Shown here: positions 31,152 to 43,006 of the stretch, piece after piece
Position numbering within the stretch: position 1 is the first letter of the stretch
Layout: each line of letters opens with the position of its first letter
From: Isoetes taiwanensis
Lineage: Eukaryota; Streptophyta; Lycopodiopsida; Isoetales; Isoetaceae
Assembly: GCA_021234155.1 (NCBI GenBank)
Contig: JAJEKV010000103.1
Span: 3,412,001 to 3,476,000 of the forward strand
DNA: 64,000 nucleotides
Reading direction: 5' to 3'
Notes under the pieces: model-generated
Databases searched by the model: none
Told to the model about the DNA's origin: nothing
The model's input: only the letters and a program-made list of their open reading frames with translations
Position numbers and translations under genes: made by a program

Positions 31152-31731
31152 TATTCCGGAATAACAATTGCTAATTTGTGCATTTAATGAAAGCAAACAG
31201 AAGAAAAAACAGCCAGAAAAAAGTTGCATAAGCATGCTTTTTGTGTTATAATTTAATTAAAAAGTGATTTGTGGAAGCTAAAAACAACAAAAACAAGGAC
31301 AATTTTTTTCCAAAAGACCCCAAAAACATATTCCGGAATATATATTTCTTACACAAGAAGGGCAAAAGTGTATTCCGGAATACACTTTTGCCCACAAAGG
31401 TAAACTATAACAGAGCCAAAGAACGTACTATGTACTTCACATGCTTACCTGTCCATAATTTTCTCTATGTAAATCAGAATACACCAACAATGAGTTGAAT
31501 CGAAGGCGCTCGCTCTGGCGACTGAATCTCTGAAAGCGGAATACGCAACTGAGGTGCTCAATTTTCCTTTTTAAAGGTAGACTATTGTCAGTTATCTTTT
31601 TCTATGTAAAGTGGGATACGTCTCGTCCAGACAGTCTGGACTAGTGTATTCTGGAATAGGATTCATGCGCTCACACAGCATATGCCTCACACCAAACAGT
31701 ATTCTGGAATAGCTTTTTGTATTCTCGAATA
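31152..31731. repeat. Array of TATTCCGGAATA palindromes between divergent genes
   Basis: Six copies of TATTCYGGAATA or close variants stand at 31152-31163, 31329-31340, 31371-31382, 31647-31658, 31700-31711 and 31720-31731. The third is the centre of a perfect 34-bp palindrome at 31360-31393 (left arm GGGCAAAAGTGTATTCC). Sites one and six share the downstream word CAATTGC. The array lies between the minus-strand ParB-like gene and the plus-strand DUF7869 gene, where a shared regulator or transposase could bind. Confidence 0.85.
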
Positions 31732-31792
31732 GCAATTGCCCAATCGCCTAGTCAGTTACTTACATGTCCCCAATGTTTTGCAGTTGTTTAAG

Positions 31793-34700
31793 ATGGTTAA
31801 CTGCTTCGTGAACAAACTTCCACCACCATTTATTTCCTCTAGTACCTCTACTTCAGATGGAACACGTGACGCAGATTCTTCTCCGACTCCTACTTCGACA
31901 AGGTCTTTGTTGCTCCTCGAAGACACTCCGAGTCTAGTAACTAGTAGACTGCCACTACCTTTTCAACCCTCTCCAAGTCCAGTAGGAAACCGACTGCCAC
32001 CTCCTTTCATTGCCTCACCTCTTGCATGTAGCAATCTTCCACCACCTTTTGTACCATCCCCCGACACTACAGAGGCTCGACCTCAGCAAATTTTTTGGAA
32101 CAGACTACCCCAGCCATTTGTAGTTTCTCCTTCTTCACTTACATAAACTAGGAATGCAACATGCTCAGAAGACAGCGAGATTCTCCACCGCTTCTCCCAC
32201 CACGACTTCACTACAAATGAAGACGACCTTGCAGCATCGACTCCTCTTCACAGTCGGTTTTAAGGGACATATTTGAACAAACTCCTTGTGAAGAAGCTGC
32301 AACAACATTTGTTGGCACGGCATCTTGTGGCCCATCTCCTTCATTCAACACTGTACCTCCTCCTTATCTGGGTACAGCTTCACGTTGTTTTTTTTCCTCT
32401 ACAAGCACACCACTAAGGGCAAAGGGGGTCACCCCTAGGGTAGAACTCTCATCAAAGATGAAGACACCAACGAGGTGCAACGAGATTACACGTTCTCCAG
32501 CCAGTCCTCCAAGAATTCAAGGTGGATTTTAGTTCGAAAGCATGCTCCTCTGTAAGAAGAAGAAACCTTATGGACGAGCACAAAATGAGGAGACTTTTAA
32601 GATCTAAATGCTGCTCATTGGGTTGCATCAACAAATCTAACATGTCTAAATTACGAGCAATTAGAGACAACTATAGTTCAATGACATTGGCAGACCAGAA
32701 TGCCTACTTGGCTTATCATGTAAGACCAGACCGCAACACCTTCTTGCACTACATTAACCGTGAAGAAGTTTGCCAAAAATGCTTTATGGTTGTCCACCGT
32801 TTAGGGTCCACCAGAATGTCTAGAGTACACAAAAGACTGGATAAAAACCCAGCAATTGATAATCATTGTGGACCAAGAAGAGTTGTAACCATGCATGCCC
32901 TTACTGCTGTGTCATGGATGGATAAATATTTTAGAGAAATATGTGAGAAGTTGCCTAACAGCAACATGTATCATTTGATAGATAACATCACCAGAAAAGA
33001 TGTTTTTAACGAATACAAAGAGACTTGCACTCAGTTTCAACACATCTCTTACTCACACTTTACTAGACTGTGGAAAAGTGAATTTGGTATTGTGAAAATT
33101 CCCAGGAGACACAGAATGTCTGTTTGCTCAAGGTGTGCAGAATTAAAGAGTCAACGAGAAACTATAAAGACAGAGGTCGAAAGAAGTAAGCTCAAGTTCT
33201 CTTCTCTCTTACTTGTTTTAAAGAAATGTTTTGACCTGAATTCTTCAACAGATAATGTGCAACAAAACCTTGTCAGACATCGTGAACAACAAGCAGCAGA
33301 GAGAAGAAAGCTTGCCAAGCACAAAAAAAAAAGCTCTCGAATGTCCACTGCAATATATACCTGTTGTAATTGATGGAATGGATAAAAAAAAACTACTCTA
33401 TCCCATTTCTTGAACATGCCTAAAGATGTGCCAGAGGAATGTTTTGTTAAGGTCCACCTTGTAGGAGCTATGGTCTTCAAAGGAAGTCTAAATTTTTGAC
33501 GTATCCAAACTTGCATGGTGACCCGAGCCTCACAATTACAATTCTTAACAAGGTCCTGTGCGAGCAAGAGCAATTACCACCAGTGCTCTATCTGCAACTT
33601 GACAATACTACAAGGGAGAAAAAGAATCAAACACTCTTTGCTTATTGTGCCATGTTAGTGGAGCTAGGGATCTTTAGAAAAGTGAAGCTCGGATTCTTAC
33701 TTGTAGGCCACACTCATGATCAGATTGACCAAATGTTCAGCAGATTTTCTGTGCGCCTTAGAAGGAAGAAGGCTTTTTCTCTCCCTACTTTAGTTCAAAT
33801 TATTGAAGATTCTTACACTCCCATACCAGTGATTGAGCTTCTTAGAGACTGCTGACTTCAGAGAGTTTGTTTTCTCTCAACGTTCAGACAGAGAACAAGC
33901 TGTGAACAAGTTGAATGATCTCACCTTTCAACATCACATCAAGTTCTACTTGAAGGATGGACAAAGCTTCTTACAGGGGAAGAAGGACACCACAACTAAG
34001 GACTGGAATCCACCAGAGGGATTGCGCTTCCTTAAATATATTCCAGACACTTGCTTCATAGAACGTGCTGAGCAACTTCCTTTCAAAAATCCTAAGGAGT
34101 CCAAGCAAAAGAAAAGTACCCCAATGACATCCTTAAAAGCCATTGAAAATGGAATTTCCTCAGGCTTTAAGTACTTCTTAGAAGAAGATCGGATATAGTG
34201 GAGAAATTTCTTTCCCGAACAGAAAATTGTTGTACAGAACATAGCTCTAAGACAGTTGGAAGAACCATTTCAATGGCCTAACACCTTCCATCAACCCCAG
34301 CACCAAGCAGGTCCAAGCAATGCTACACTAGCACCTGCTGTAGAAGAAAACGAAGATCGAGTCATGTACCTTGGACCAAGACGCAGGAATGAGCCTCAAG
34401 GTAATATCACAGAAATTGCCAAAGGTATGCTGATTGCTCTTCCAACTGAGGAGGATGACAAAGGTCGACCTTTCTGGATAGCAAAAGTACTTGATACAGT
34501 CAAGGAGGAAGGCTTAGTCACTAAACTCAAGATTCATTGGCTTGCAACACGCTCAGAAATGAGAAGCCAAGGAAAAGGGAGAAAGTCCAAAGAAGTGGGT
34601 TGTACGGATGAGCTGAACCTTAATGACGTGGCTATATTGTGCTACGATTTTAAATTGAAATCTAACAATCGTCTACGCCAGAGGACTATCAATTTGCTTA

Positions 34701-34906
34701 AAAAGGCTTGTAATTACGAGGAAGAGGATGAAGGAGGGAGTGGTGGTGGCAATGCTTCACCATCTGTTGATAGTGATGAGGAAGACAACTCAAGCACTTC
34801 CTCGAGTGACAGTGAAAAAAATGAAGGTGAGGAGGATGGCATAAATGAATATGATGATGTGCTGGATCCCTCTCTCATCACTCCTCATACTTTTGTACAT
34901 AACTGA
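31793..34906 (+). pseudogene. DUF7869-type transposase-like protein, decayed
   Basis: A candidate ATG at 31793 opens a Pro-rich N-terminus with five NxLPPPFxxSP-like repeats. After stops and frame changes, 32522-33373 encodes a long conserved region with paired cysteines (NREEVCQKC, HRMSVCSRC). The catalytic-looking part follows across an A-run frameshift: VVIDGMD (about 33370), LQLDNTTREKKNQTLFAYCA (about 33590) and LVGHTHDQIDQMFSRF (about 33705). These are hallmarks of the DUF7869 family, whose spaced acidic residues suggest an RNase-H-like nuclease. The C-terminal part (34256-34906) has a Tudor/PWWP-like stretch (GRPFWIAKVLDTVKEEG) and an acidic tail. At least three frameshifts and one stop (TAG before 34199) show it is dead. 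Confidence 0.75.
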
Positions 34907-35170
34907 GTCTTAAAAAAAGACTGTAAATTTTGCATGTGAATATGAAGATTTCATCTTCACATTTTGAGAATACTACAATTTTAGTTACAAGCTTTACTTC
35001 AAATTCTTGTTAAATATTATACCCTCTTAAATTGGTGGTTTTCTCTGAAAACATACTTGAAGAAAATTCTACTTGCAAGGAAAAGTGTCACATTAAAAAA
35101 GTCATTTCTGTCGTTCCATAAAAAAAATTAGTCATTAGGAGGGGGTCAAAATACAATTTCATGCACCCTT

Positions 35171-35363
35171 TTTTTTTTTTAATCACCTCATTTTACCCCT
35201 TTTTGTAAAAAATAAAGGAATCTTTAAGGAATATTCCTTTTGCTCTCATTTCGATGATTTGCTCCCGTTTATTACGCAATTTTATTAATAGCTAGAGTCG
35301 AACCTCCCACCCACAGGGATGAACTCCCCTCTAAATCCCCCCGTGCCAACCACTGAGAGCAAG
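35171..35363 (-). repeat. tRNA-derived SINE-like element
   Basis: On the minus strand a tRNA-like head starts near 35363 with an A-box-like CTCTCAGTGGTTGGCACGG and, about 50 nt on, a B-box-like GGTTCGACTCT. Unrelated sequence follows, ending in an A run (plus-strand T run at about 35171-35182). No clear target duplication was found. Confidence 0.45.
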
Positions 35364-35879
35364 CATCGTTTATATTTAAATTACAATTCTTAATTAAATT
35401 TAAGCTTTAACCACATTGGATAATATTAATAACCAAGACCCTTAGAGTTAGAACCAAGGCCCTTAAGCTAGATAGAGACAAAATCTGCATTCATCTTAAC
35501 TTAGTTGTCGTTCTTATCTTGCTAAGTGTCTTCTTGTCTACACATAGCTAGTATAATCAAACTTTTTTCTTAGCAATCCAGCTAGTTGCCAAGGGCTTAG
35601 AAATTGTTGTCACGCGTTGGTATGACACATCAACATACGTTATAGATGCACCACCATCAAGTGTCTCTTGCCACGCCTTTGTATCATAGATAATTATCTA
35701 GGAATTCATTCTACCTAGGTAATTTAGTCCAACACACCAAGTACACTCAGAAAGTAAGTCTCCTTATACCACCCCACAACAGTAAACAAGTACCCTTCTC
35801 AGTGCCTAGTAAAGTGCCAAATGCCAAGGGGGTAATTTGGGGCATAAATATAGAGATTGTAGAGTAAGTAAACATAAAG
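35364..35879. other. Non-coding region
   Basis: No feature is recognised. Confidence 0.4.
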
Positions 35880-38040
35880 AATTGTTGTTGTGGTAGTGTT
35901 AGCCGAGCTTGTGCACTTTAGGGCAATCAAATAGGTCAGGGGAACCTTCATTGCAGATCATCGGGCCCTCGACACGGGAGCCAGTTGACAACATCGACGA
36001 ATTGAAGGCAGAGGCCTTATAGAGGAAACTTCTGCAAAAGTAAAGGTCAAGATGGGGCGCAGAGGAGCCCGAACACAATAATAGAAAGGAACCTACAGAA
36101 AGGATGATTGAGACATTAAGGATAGACACATGAGTTGCCAAGAAGGGCTATGTAATAGCCAATGGGCATCATGGCACTTACGCCATAGATCATATTAGGG
36201 GAGGAACATCCTAGTCAAGGATATTCTCCAACTGTCATATTGTCTCGAGGAAAGGCCTTACATCGACAACTAATGTCACAGTTACGCCATCAACAACCAG
36301 ATAACTTCATCGACTAGTCACATCAACAATTTCTAAAAGATGGGACTGGACATATCTCCTAGGAAGGGCAACTATCTCAAATATACTGACCCATAATAGT
36401 ATGACATTTAGATTTCAAGCAAAGATATTTTGACTAAGGAGGAGTTACAAGCTAAGGAGGATGGACTGCTCAGGAATAGGAATACGACCAGACCGCAATC
36501 AACTTCTTCCTTGTCAACCCCGATACTTCAGAGCAGCTACATCAGCCTTGACAGCACCATCTCAAGATCATGACGATCTTCCACCTTAGAGATTAGAGGT
36601 CAAACATCAATAAGAAGAAGCAACATGGAGGACCAAATACCAGCATTACTAATTGATCAGTCAAGATTATAATCCCTGCACATGGATGCAAATAGACTTC
36701 TCTCAGGAAGAGAAGTTGCACAGTTAGAAGTGGTAAAGCACTCAACATTGTCATCAGCCTTATAATAGCAACATGTGACCGCCAAGACGAAGAATCGAAT
36801 CGACAAGGTCAACACAACAGTATCAATTCAGGAGTTAGAAGAATCATCCTCAAATCTTGTAACCTCTGAGGCAGATGAGCCGACATGAAAGATTCTACAG
36901 AGTGGAGAACATTACCTTCAAGCCTTTGGGGATGCGACACCGAGACCTTATGTTGCCCACTACATCATCAAGCCCACTAATGTGGATAACTTTCATGAAA
37001 GTAGTCAACATCAACATTAAGGACGAGCACAGTCAGAATACGCTCGACAAAAGACCAGGGTACATGAATCATTATACAACAACTCCAATGAGATCAGATT
37101 TTTCAACAAAATTGTGGATTATCATCTTGCTACTCCAAACGACTAACGACTACACCAGCTTTCAGCAAGCTAGAGGACCTATCAGATAGTTGAATATCTT
37201 AAAATTATGGGTGATAACATCCATGATGGGATTGGGATGAAATTTCGAGTAGATTTTTGGCATTTCTTTTCGAAAGGATGGACCCAAGAATTGAGAAAAA
37301 CTTCAAGGATTGGGAAGAAAAACGTATGGAGTACTAAAATTATATACATTAATTGTTAGCAGATATCCAACTTATTGAAACCTCTTCATGAGCTTGAACA
37401 CCTCGCTAAGCAGGATTCAATAATAGGATAATCGTCAACCATGTTTATGACAAGTACCTCCACAATATGAGGAATAATCCGACCCAGTGAAGAGAAGCAA
37501 TCTAACAAGTCAGACCAACTTCTTAGATGCCAGCAATTCAAAGGTGGGACTATTTCAAGAGGGCAATAATTATGAAAGGGGAGATCCTAGAATATAGATT
37601 ACATCTAAAACAAGAACAATTATTTAATTACATAGTTTTCGATGTGTATCCAAAGGAAATGTCATGCCAACAAACCTTGTTGCCATAGGATTTTTATAAA
37701 TAATTCTTTAACCTGTAACCTTGCACCTCCTAGATAGGGGGCATCTTTAAGAGCAAGACTCTTAAGTCTAAATCTAGGCCAGTAATTATGGCAAGGCCGA
37801 GTAATTAGCAGCATTAAAGGAACAAGAGTCAAGTTCGACATCAACCTTAAGTAGAGCAAAGTGAAGCATCGGCACCAAGCTTTGTACATCAACAAGTATG
37901 ACCTCATAATAGACATGGAATATTAAAGCTGGCAAAGGCAATAATTGTTTATCATAAGCAAGAGATGTCTACCCTCGAAATGCATCATTTTGAGGATGTC
38001 TTGGAGCAAGATCCTCAAATGAGATAAGAAGCTGACTTCA
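35880..38040 (+). pseudogene. Heavily decayed gypsy internal region (accessory gene, gag, protease)
   Basis: The stretch near 36195-36265 aligns base by base with the accessory gene of element 1 coding for EEYILANDILNLSYCQEQG. Near 37205-37640 it matches 52730-53110 in the decayed part of element 2. Near 37750-37990 it aligns with the element 1 protease region (words for LKSKPRPVAMANG and MEFLKPAKAMI are still visible). No LTR is found. This is a third member of the family, too old to have usable frames. Confidence 0.65.
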
Positions 38041-38935
38041 ATACTCAACACTGGCTGTGTACTGCCTACATATGTCCTTCCATAAGAAGATGTATTTGTA
38101 GATGCTATCCTTCAAGCAAGTGAGATCTTTTAATATTGTTCTGGGAGGAATATTTTGTGGCACACCAATTGGTAACATTGGCTGACCATGTTCATCCTCC
38201 CTTAACGTCTGAAGAATCTGATGGAAGCCACTCTATGCGTGTAGGACACATCTTGTATTGCATAACGTGCCAATCTCCAACCACCTTAAATTTGAAGAGC
38301 AATGGTTCAGTATGACCAACAAGATGTTATCCCTCTTCATTAATGAAGTATAGAATTGGAGATTTAGCATTGTACTTGCTAAACAAGTAAAATTGTTCTA
38401 GTAGTGTCAAACCCGGGGGGTGCACCTCTATATATGGACAGATGGCATCTGCGTTCGAGGGGTCATAAAAAAACCCCTGTATACGGCTTTTTGGAGTAGA
38501 AAAACCCATACCATACGGTTTTTCGAACTAACGTACAATATAGACCCTATCCGTAGATTTACGATTGATTGTGCCAAATTATATAATCCCTTTCCGACTT
38601 TGTACCTTTTGTGAAGACATAGGTCTAGTGTTCCTGGAATTCCTGGAATAGGGTAATACCTGTGCAATACCTGGAATAGCTGGAATGGACAGTGCTGGGA
38701 TGAATCTGCTAGAAAGGTAAAAATGAAGCTGGAAATATAAGGATACAACGCTCCTTCCGTAAAATGGATCAGCTCCCCAAATCGATCATCTACGGAATCT
38801 CTCCTTCCCGCCCGTATGAGCTCCCGACCGTATACCTACGACCAAGACAATAGAAAAACCCTAACCGTGCACTCAGTTGGTACATACGTGACCATTGGGT
38901 GAACCCCCCTTGGTGTCAAAAAGCATCCGATCATC
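38041..38935. other. Non-coding region
   Basis: Short runs such as TTCCTGGAATTCCTGGAATA (38635-38655) and repeated CGTATAC/CATACGG words are present. No gene or complete element is recognised. Confidence 0.35.
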
Positions 38936-39364
38936 TCAACAAGGTTGAGGAATCTTCAAATAAAGCATAAATATCATCACGGGGCCGATCATCATAGAGT
39001 CCACTTTGATCTCATCAAAGACCTTAAGCCAAGTCAAACAAGATAAGCACAAAAATACGTACCTATTTTTATTCTGGCCTGATTCATTATCAAGTTGCAA
39101 ATAGAGATTTTGGAGAAGAGGGTTGAACACCTCAGGATTCATTGTACTTGATCTATTAGACAATATTTCTGCGATAGAAGCCAGTTTGTTCTTCAATGAA
39201 TTAATGTCTTTGACTGCTTGCATCCATTTGTAATCTGTAGGCTTACTTCTACATAAATTACCTATCTTATTCTCTTTCACTAATTTCAAGTTATGCAATA
39301 TTCTAGAAAGTGAACAGATATGAAACTTTGAGTCATCCCGATCCATCTTATCATGTATTATCAT
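38936..39364 (-). pseudogene. Second DUF7869-type relic
   Basis: The minus-strand frame encodes YLQLDNESGQNKNRYVFLCL followed by a WLKVFDEIKV-like segment, the same block as LQLDNTTREKKNQTLFAYC in the gene at 31793. In another frame just downstream DDIYALF resembles the EDIDxLFSR part of the VGHTHEDID motif. Upstream residues (KWMQAVKDINSL and others) are unassigned. It is a fragment, not closely related to the first copy. Confidence 0.6.
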
Positions 39365-39828
39365 AGATGATTTTTAGGAGACCACTATGACAACGTTCTT
39401 CAATGACAGCACTGACTTCCGCAAGAACGTTGCTCTAGCATATGAGCACGACGGTGAATTGCAAGATTTCATCTCTCTCTTTTATCTTTTGTTTTTTCCA
39501 GCTTCTGCGTGCTAACATCTGGAAATTCCCTTTTCCATATATTACAAAAAGAGTTCAAGGTTATAGTTGTTCATGTAAGCTCTTCAACAACTGCACCTAC
39601 TTCTTTATGTATAGCCTTCTTATTAAGAATGGAAGGAAGCTTGCGTACATTTTTTCTTACATCATCTCTATCTCTTTTGCTCCTATGGGGGCGGGATACT
39701 TTTAGCATTCTTTTGACTAAATTTGTGTAGCATATATTCATTGGGCAATGTGGCAAATCTAGGCTTCTTGAAACCTGTATTACCATATTCTGCTAGCGTC
39801 CCTCCTGCTTCAAATCTCTTTCTCTAAT
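39365..39828. other. Non-coding region
   Basis: No feature is supported; the open frames here are short and low in information. Confidence 0.35.
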
Positions 39829-40342
39829 TGTAGAATAGAATAGAATAGAATAGAATAGTTTTTTTAACGTCCACGAAGACCAATAGGTCATGGGACCCAT
39901 ACAATGGGCTAGTACAATCATTACTACTAGGATTAAAAAACCCCTGCCTCGAAAGGTTTTCAAGGGAAAAACCTTTGCAGTAATGATGATACTAGACAAG
40001 CTTAGATAATGACTACTGAGGGCTCAGTAATTGCAGACGTTTATCTAGAACCTCAAGTATGTATAATGCCAAGTCATGCACAGATGGTGCGCTGAGAAGT
40101 TGTGGAAGCGTGGAATGGAATGCTAAGGTCGAAAAATGATTCCGGACTATCTCAAAAGCAGGGCAACTCAGAAGAGTATGGCTTTCATCTTCAATAACCT
40201 GTAACTGGCAACAGGCACATAGTCTCGCTTCTCGCGGCAATTGCGACCGCTCCCATCTACCTGTCTCAATCCGTAGCCTGTGGGACCCCGTGCGAATTGA
40301 TGCAATAGCTACAAGCTTGTTCCTGGACAATGAAGCAAGCAA
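39829..40342 (-). mobile_element. LINE 3' end fragment
   Basis: On the minus strand 40013-40342 encodes the C-terminus of a non-LTR reverse-transcriptase protein: IASIRTGSHRLRIETGRWER, then CACCQLQVIEDESHTLLSCP, a C-C-H-C zinc finger. A 3' untranslated region follows, and it ends in a (TTCTA)n tail at about 39829-39857. The same motifs occur in the longer LINE at 53397-55080. It is truncated at its 5' end. Confidence 0.8.
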
Positions 40343-40810
40343 ATAAGCTTGGGGCCCTGGTGCAAAAGTAACAGATACCTAAAGCCATGCGCCACCCGAA
40401 CAGACAAAATTCTAGCCTATAGAGCACTATCATATCCTCTCCTTGTCCTGTGTAAGTCACACTCAGTACGTCAAAGAAATATGTAACCCTTGGATTGTAT
40501 GTGTGCGAATAAAATTCTTCTTCTATTGCATGTAATTGATGCTTGGTAAGTTTCTTGAGACAAGTATTTTTGTAGCAGCTTGTCTTCATGAACTTTTGGA
40601 TAGAACTTGTAGTGCATACTTTCATCTTTGCTCTTTCCATTAGACTCTCTTGGAATCCTATGTGTGTAAGTATACTTCCTTTTTTGTTTGAATTGAGCAT
40701 TGATGTTGTCCTCAAAGGATTCTAGCTCCATATCCTCATTATCTTTAGCTTCTCGAGCTTGTAGATGTTGTGTAATAGTCCTTCTATCATGCAACATCGA
40801 ACAACGCTAT
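40343..40810 (-). pseudogene. Unassigned coding-like fragment
   Basis: Two overlapping minus-strand frames suggest a frameshifted protein piece: TITQHLQAREAKDNEDMELE to HEDKLLQKYLSQ in one, and KLTKHQLHAIEEEFYSHTYN in the other. It lies just downstream of the methyltransferase pseudogene on the same strand and might be its C-terminal exon. No family is recognised. Confidence 0.35.
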
Positions 40811-41039
40811 TTAAGAAGTGTGTTTGAAAGATTCCTTCAAAACTTTTAGAACAATTTCAAATAAAGTCAAAATGGAGGCAATCTAGGTTGCTGGACACAA
40901 TTTTTGCAAAATTGATCCTAAAAACAGCCATTATAGAGACATACTATTAAAAAAAAGGAATAGAAAAACAAAAGAACATTTTTTTGGGGGCTGACAAACC
41001 TTTATGAGAATTTAAAATATCAAGTCAACGTATCTTATC

Positions 41040-42382
41040 TGCATCTATATCGACCGACATCACATTGCCCCTGCTTGAGAGCACAAACTGTTATAGTGCC
41101 AGTTCCAGAAAATGCATCAAGAACTCAGTCGCCTGGGCAAGAGAACCACTGTATCAAGTTATTAATTAGCCTCTGAGGTTTGTGGTAGTGAGACACCACT
41201 GGACCTTGACGTTGAGGATCCCTTAATTTCTGCAGCATAGCAGGGAACTGGAAAGCATTGCAAGGAGGCAATTTTTCTTCTCGTGTGTTAAAATGGACCA
41301 TGGTTTTCTTAGTGTCGGCACTGCAATACCCAATGTGGAAGTGCTCGAAGCAGTTAAACCTAGTACCTCCACCATGTCTCTTTACATTCGACTTCAATCT
41401 GGAAAGACGAAGTTAGAAAACAAGGGGAACGGTATAAATTTATACCGAATGGCTGTAGACTTTGCCAGATACAATTCTTGAAACCAGCGTTGCAAAATGC
41501 ATCCATGGGCTTGAGCATAGACATGGTTTTCTAGTCTGAGTTGAAAACAATGACACGCCAGTTGGGAGACAATGTGACTTCTTTAAGGCCATCCAAGAAT
41601 GCTTGAACTTGCAAGTGTGAGAAGGCCTCATCATAAAAAAAAACTGTCCTTTATCTTGAACCCATAAGGTATGCCAACTATATGCACAGAGTAAAGTTTT
41701 GCTTTTCGACTACATTTTGCAACTTAGTGCAGTCGTCGTGCACTACCTCATACAAGCAGTCATGTCCAAAGATTGTAAATCTTTCATAATCACCCTCCGA
41801 ACTGCTTGTTGCAATTTGTTTTCCTTGTTCAATGGTCTTCAGTCCGTGCCTTTCTTCTTTGGCTCCCAAAACTAGGTTTAAAAACTCTGTAGATAGTCCT
41901 TTCTTCTTGTTATGTAAAACAACAGATAATAAGAATCAAAATCTTGAATCAGGGGCTAAATTTACATACCCAGCCACTAAAGTTGACTGCGTATTGTTGG
42001 TTATACTTGCTGGGTAAAGAAGCTTGCACTCCTTCCACACCTCTAGATTGAGCTTCTTCATAAGTTTAGACTGGCAGGTGACAATGTCCTTTTGACTGCA
42101 ATAAGACAAAGGGCTCTAATCACAAACTTACAGAAAGAACGCAATAAATCTCGAGACAGTTTACGTCTTGACCATTTCATCAAGCGTGAACTCTTTTGCA
42201 ACAACATTCTCTAATAGCTTCACAATTATTTCTTTGCTTTTCAATCCTTGAAGTTGGGTCCAAGGTAAAATGCTCATGTTTTTTTGTTTAACTTCAATGT
42301 TTTTCTTGCCAGAGCTGCTTGTTTGCTCTTTAAGTTCTCCTTCTTCGAACATACAAAAAATTCTCTTTCTTGTAAATCTCAC
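41040..42382 (-). pseudogene. Beta-class DNA amino-methyltransferase (N4/N6 type), decayed
   Basis: On the minus strand, after an unassigned region (LQGLKSKEIIVKLLENVVAK), the segment YEVVHDDCTKLQNVVEKQNF leads, through a two-base frame change, to IVGIPYGF at 41658-41672. This matches catalytic motif IV (DPPY-like; the Asp is Gly here). Then come FNCFEHFHIGYCSAD and HYHKPQRLINNLIQWFSCPG, and after a TGA the SAM-binding motif I, LDAFSGTGTITV (41095-41118). The order motif IV, motif X-like HKPxxL, motif I is that of beta-class adenine-N6 or cytosine-N4 methyltransferases. Splice-like signals (GTATAA to TTCTAAC...CTTTCCAG, about 41391-41438) suggest a small intron containing one GGTATAAATTTATACC palindrome. 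Such enzymes are common in bacteria and phages and rare in plants. Confidence 0.65.
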
Positions 42383-42478
42383 ACTTGAAAAACCATTTAC
42401 AACAAGTAGCTTAATTCTAGAAGTAGCAAGTGCTCAAGCACACCGAGCACTCAGGTAACCATTTCAAAAGGTAAGCAG

Positions 42479-42703
42479 TATAAATTTATATTGAGGCTAC
42501 GAGTTGTATAAATTTATACCGTTGAACACGAAAGGCAGGACTGAGGACGACTTCAAGTGATATAAATTTATACCGAGGATGCTGGTGGTATAAATTTATA
42601 CCATGAACATGAAAGGCAAGGGTGAAATCTAGAATCCTAGCGGTATAAATTTATACCATCACTTTGTGTGATTTGGTGTTAGACAATGGTATGAATTTAT
42701 ACC
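42479..42703. repeat. Array of GGTATAAATTTATACC palindromes
   Basis: Six sites with the core TATAAATTTATA or one variant stand at 42479-42490, 42506-42519, 42561-42572, 42587-42602, 42642-42657 and 42688-42703. A seventh, the 18-bp CGGTATAAATTTATACCG, is inside the methyltransferase pseudogene at 41430-41447. Spacer words (TGAACAYGAAAGGCA) repeat with a period of about 80 bp, two palindromes per period. The array is upstream of the minus-strand methyltransferase gene. Confidence 0.85.
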
Positions 42704-43006
42704 GCGTCAATGGAAATTCTGCCTTTTAGAGATTCGTTTTTAACAAGGAACTTGTGTTTAAAGTGTAAGCTAAGAGGCTTCTACAGAGTAAGTAAAGAGC
42801 TCACTTCACCATCTCGGCTTCTTATCGGTGTCATAGCTCAAGCAACAGTAGTATGTGACAGAAACCTCTCAAAGTTGTTGTAACATATTTTTCTGAAGTC
42901 GTCACCATGTTGGTTCTTGAATTCAATGAACTCTCTATGCATAAATAATGTTTTCCATCATTTCACCAAATAGATGGAAAACAAAGTTCTAGAACTACGG
43001 AGGTAG

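Noticed and set aside
31152-31731. Palindromes read as restriction sites or terminators
   Set aside because: TATTCCGGAATA recurs with the same extended arms and in a 34-bp palindrome; there is no T run or prokaryotic context for a terminator.
32452-34242. Minus-strand frames opposite the DUF7869 gene
   Set aside because: The plus strand carries the family motifs; the antisense frames have no recognisable sequence.
38433-38470. Word GCATCTGCGTTCGAGGGGTCA resembling sequence at the inversion edge near 29550
   Set aside because: Only about 15 bases match, with no extended homology, so it is not used as evidence for the breakpoint.
39835-39857. TAGAA repeats as an independent microsatellite
   Set aside because: They are at the 3' end of the minus-strand LINE fragment and are better explained as its tail.
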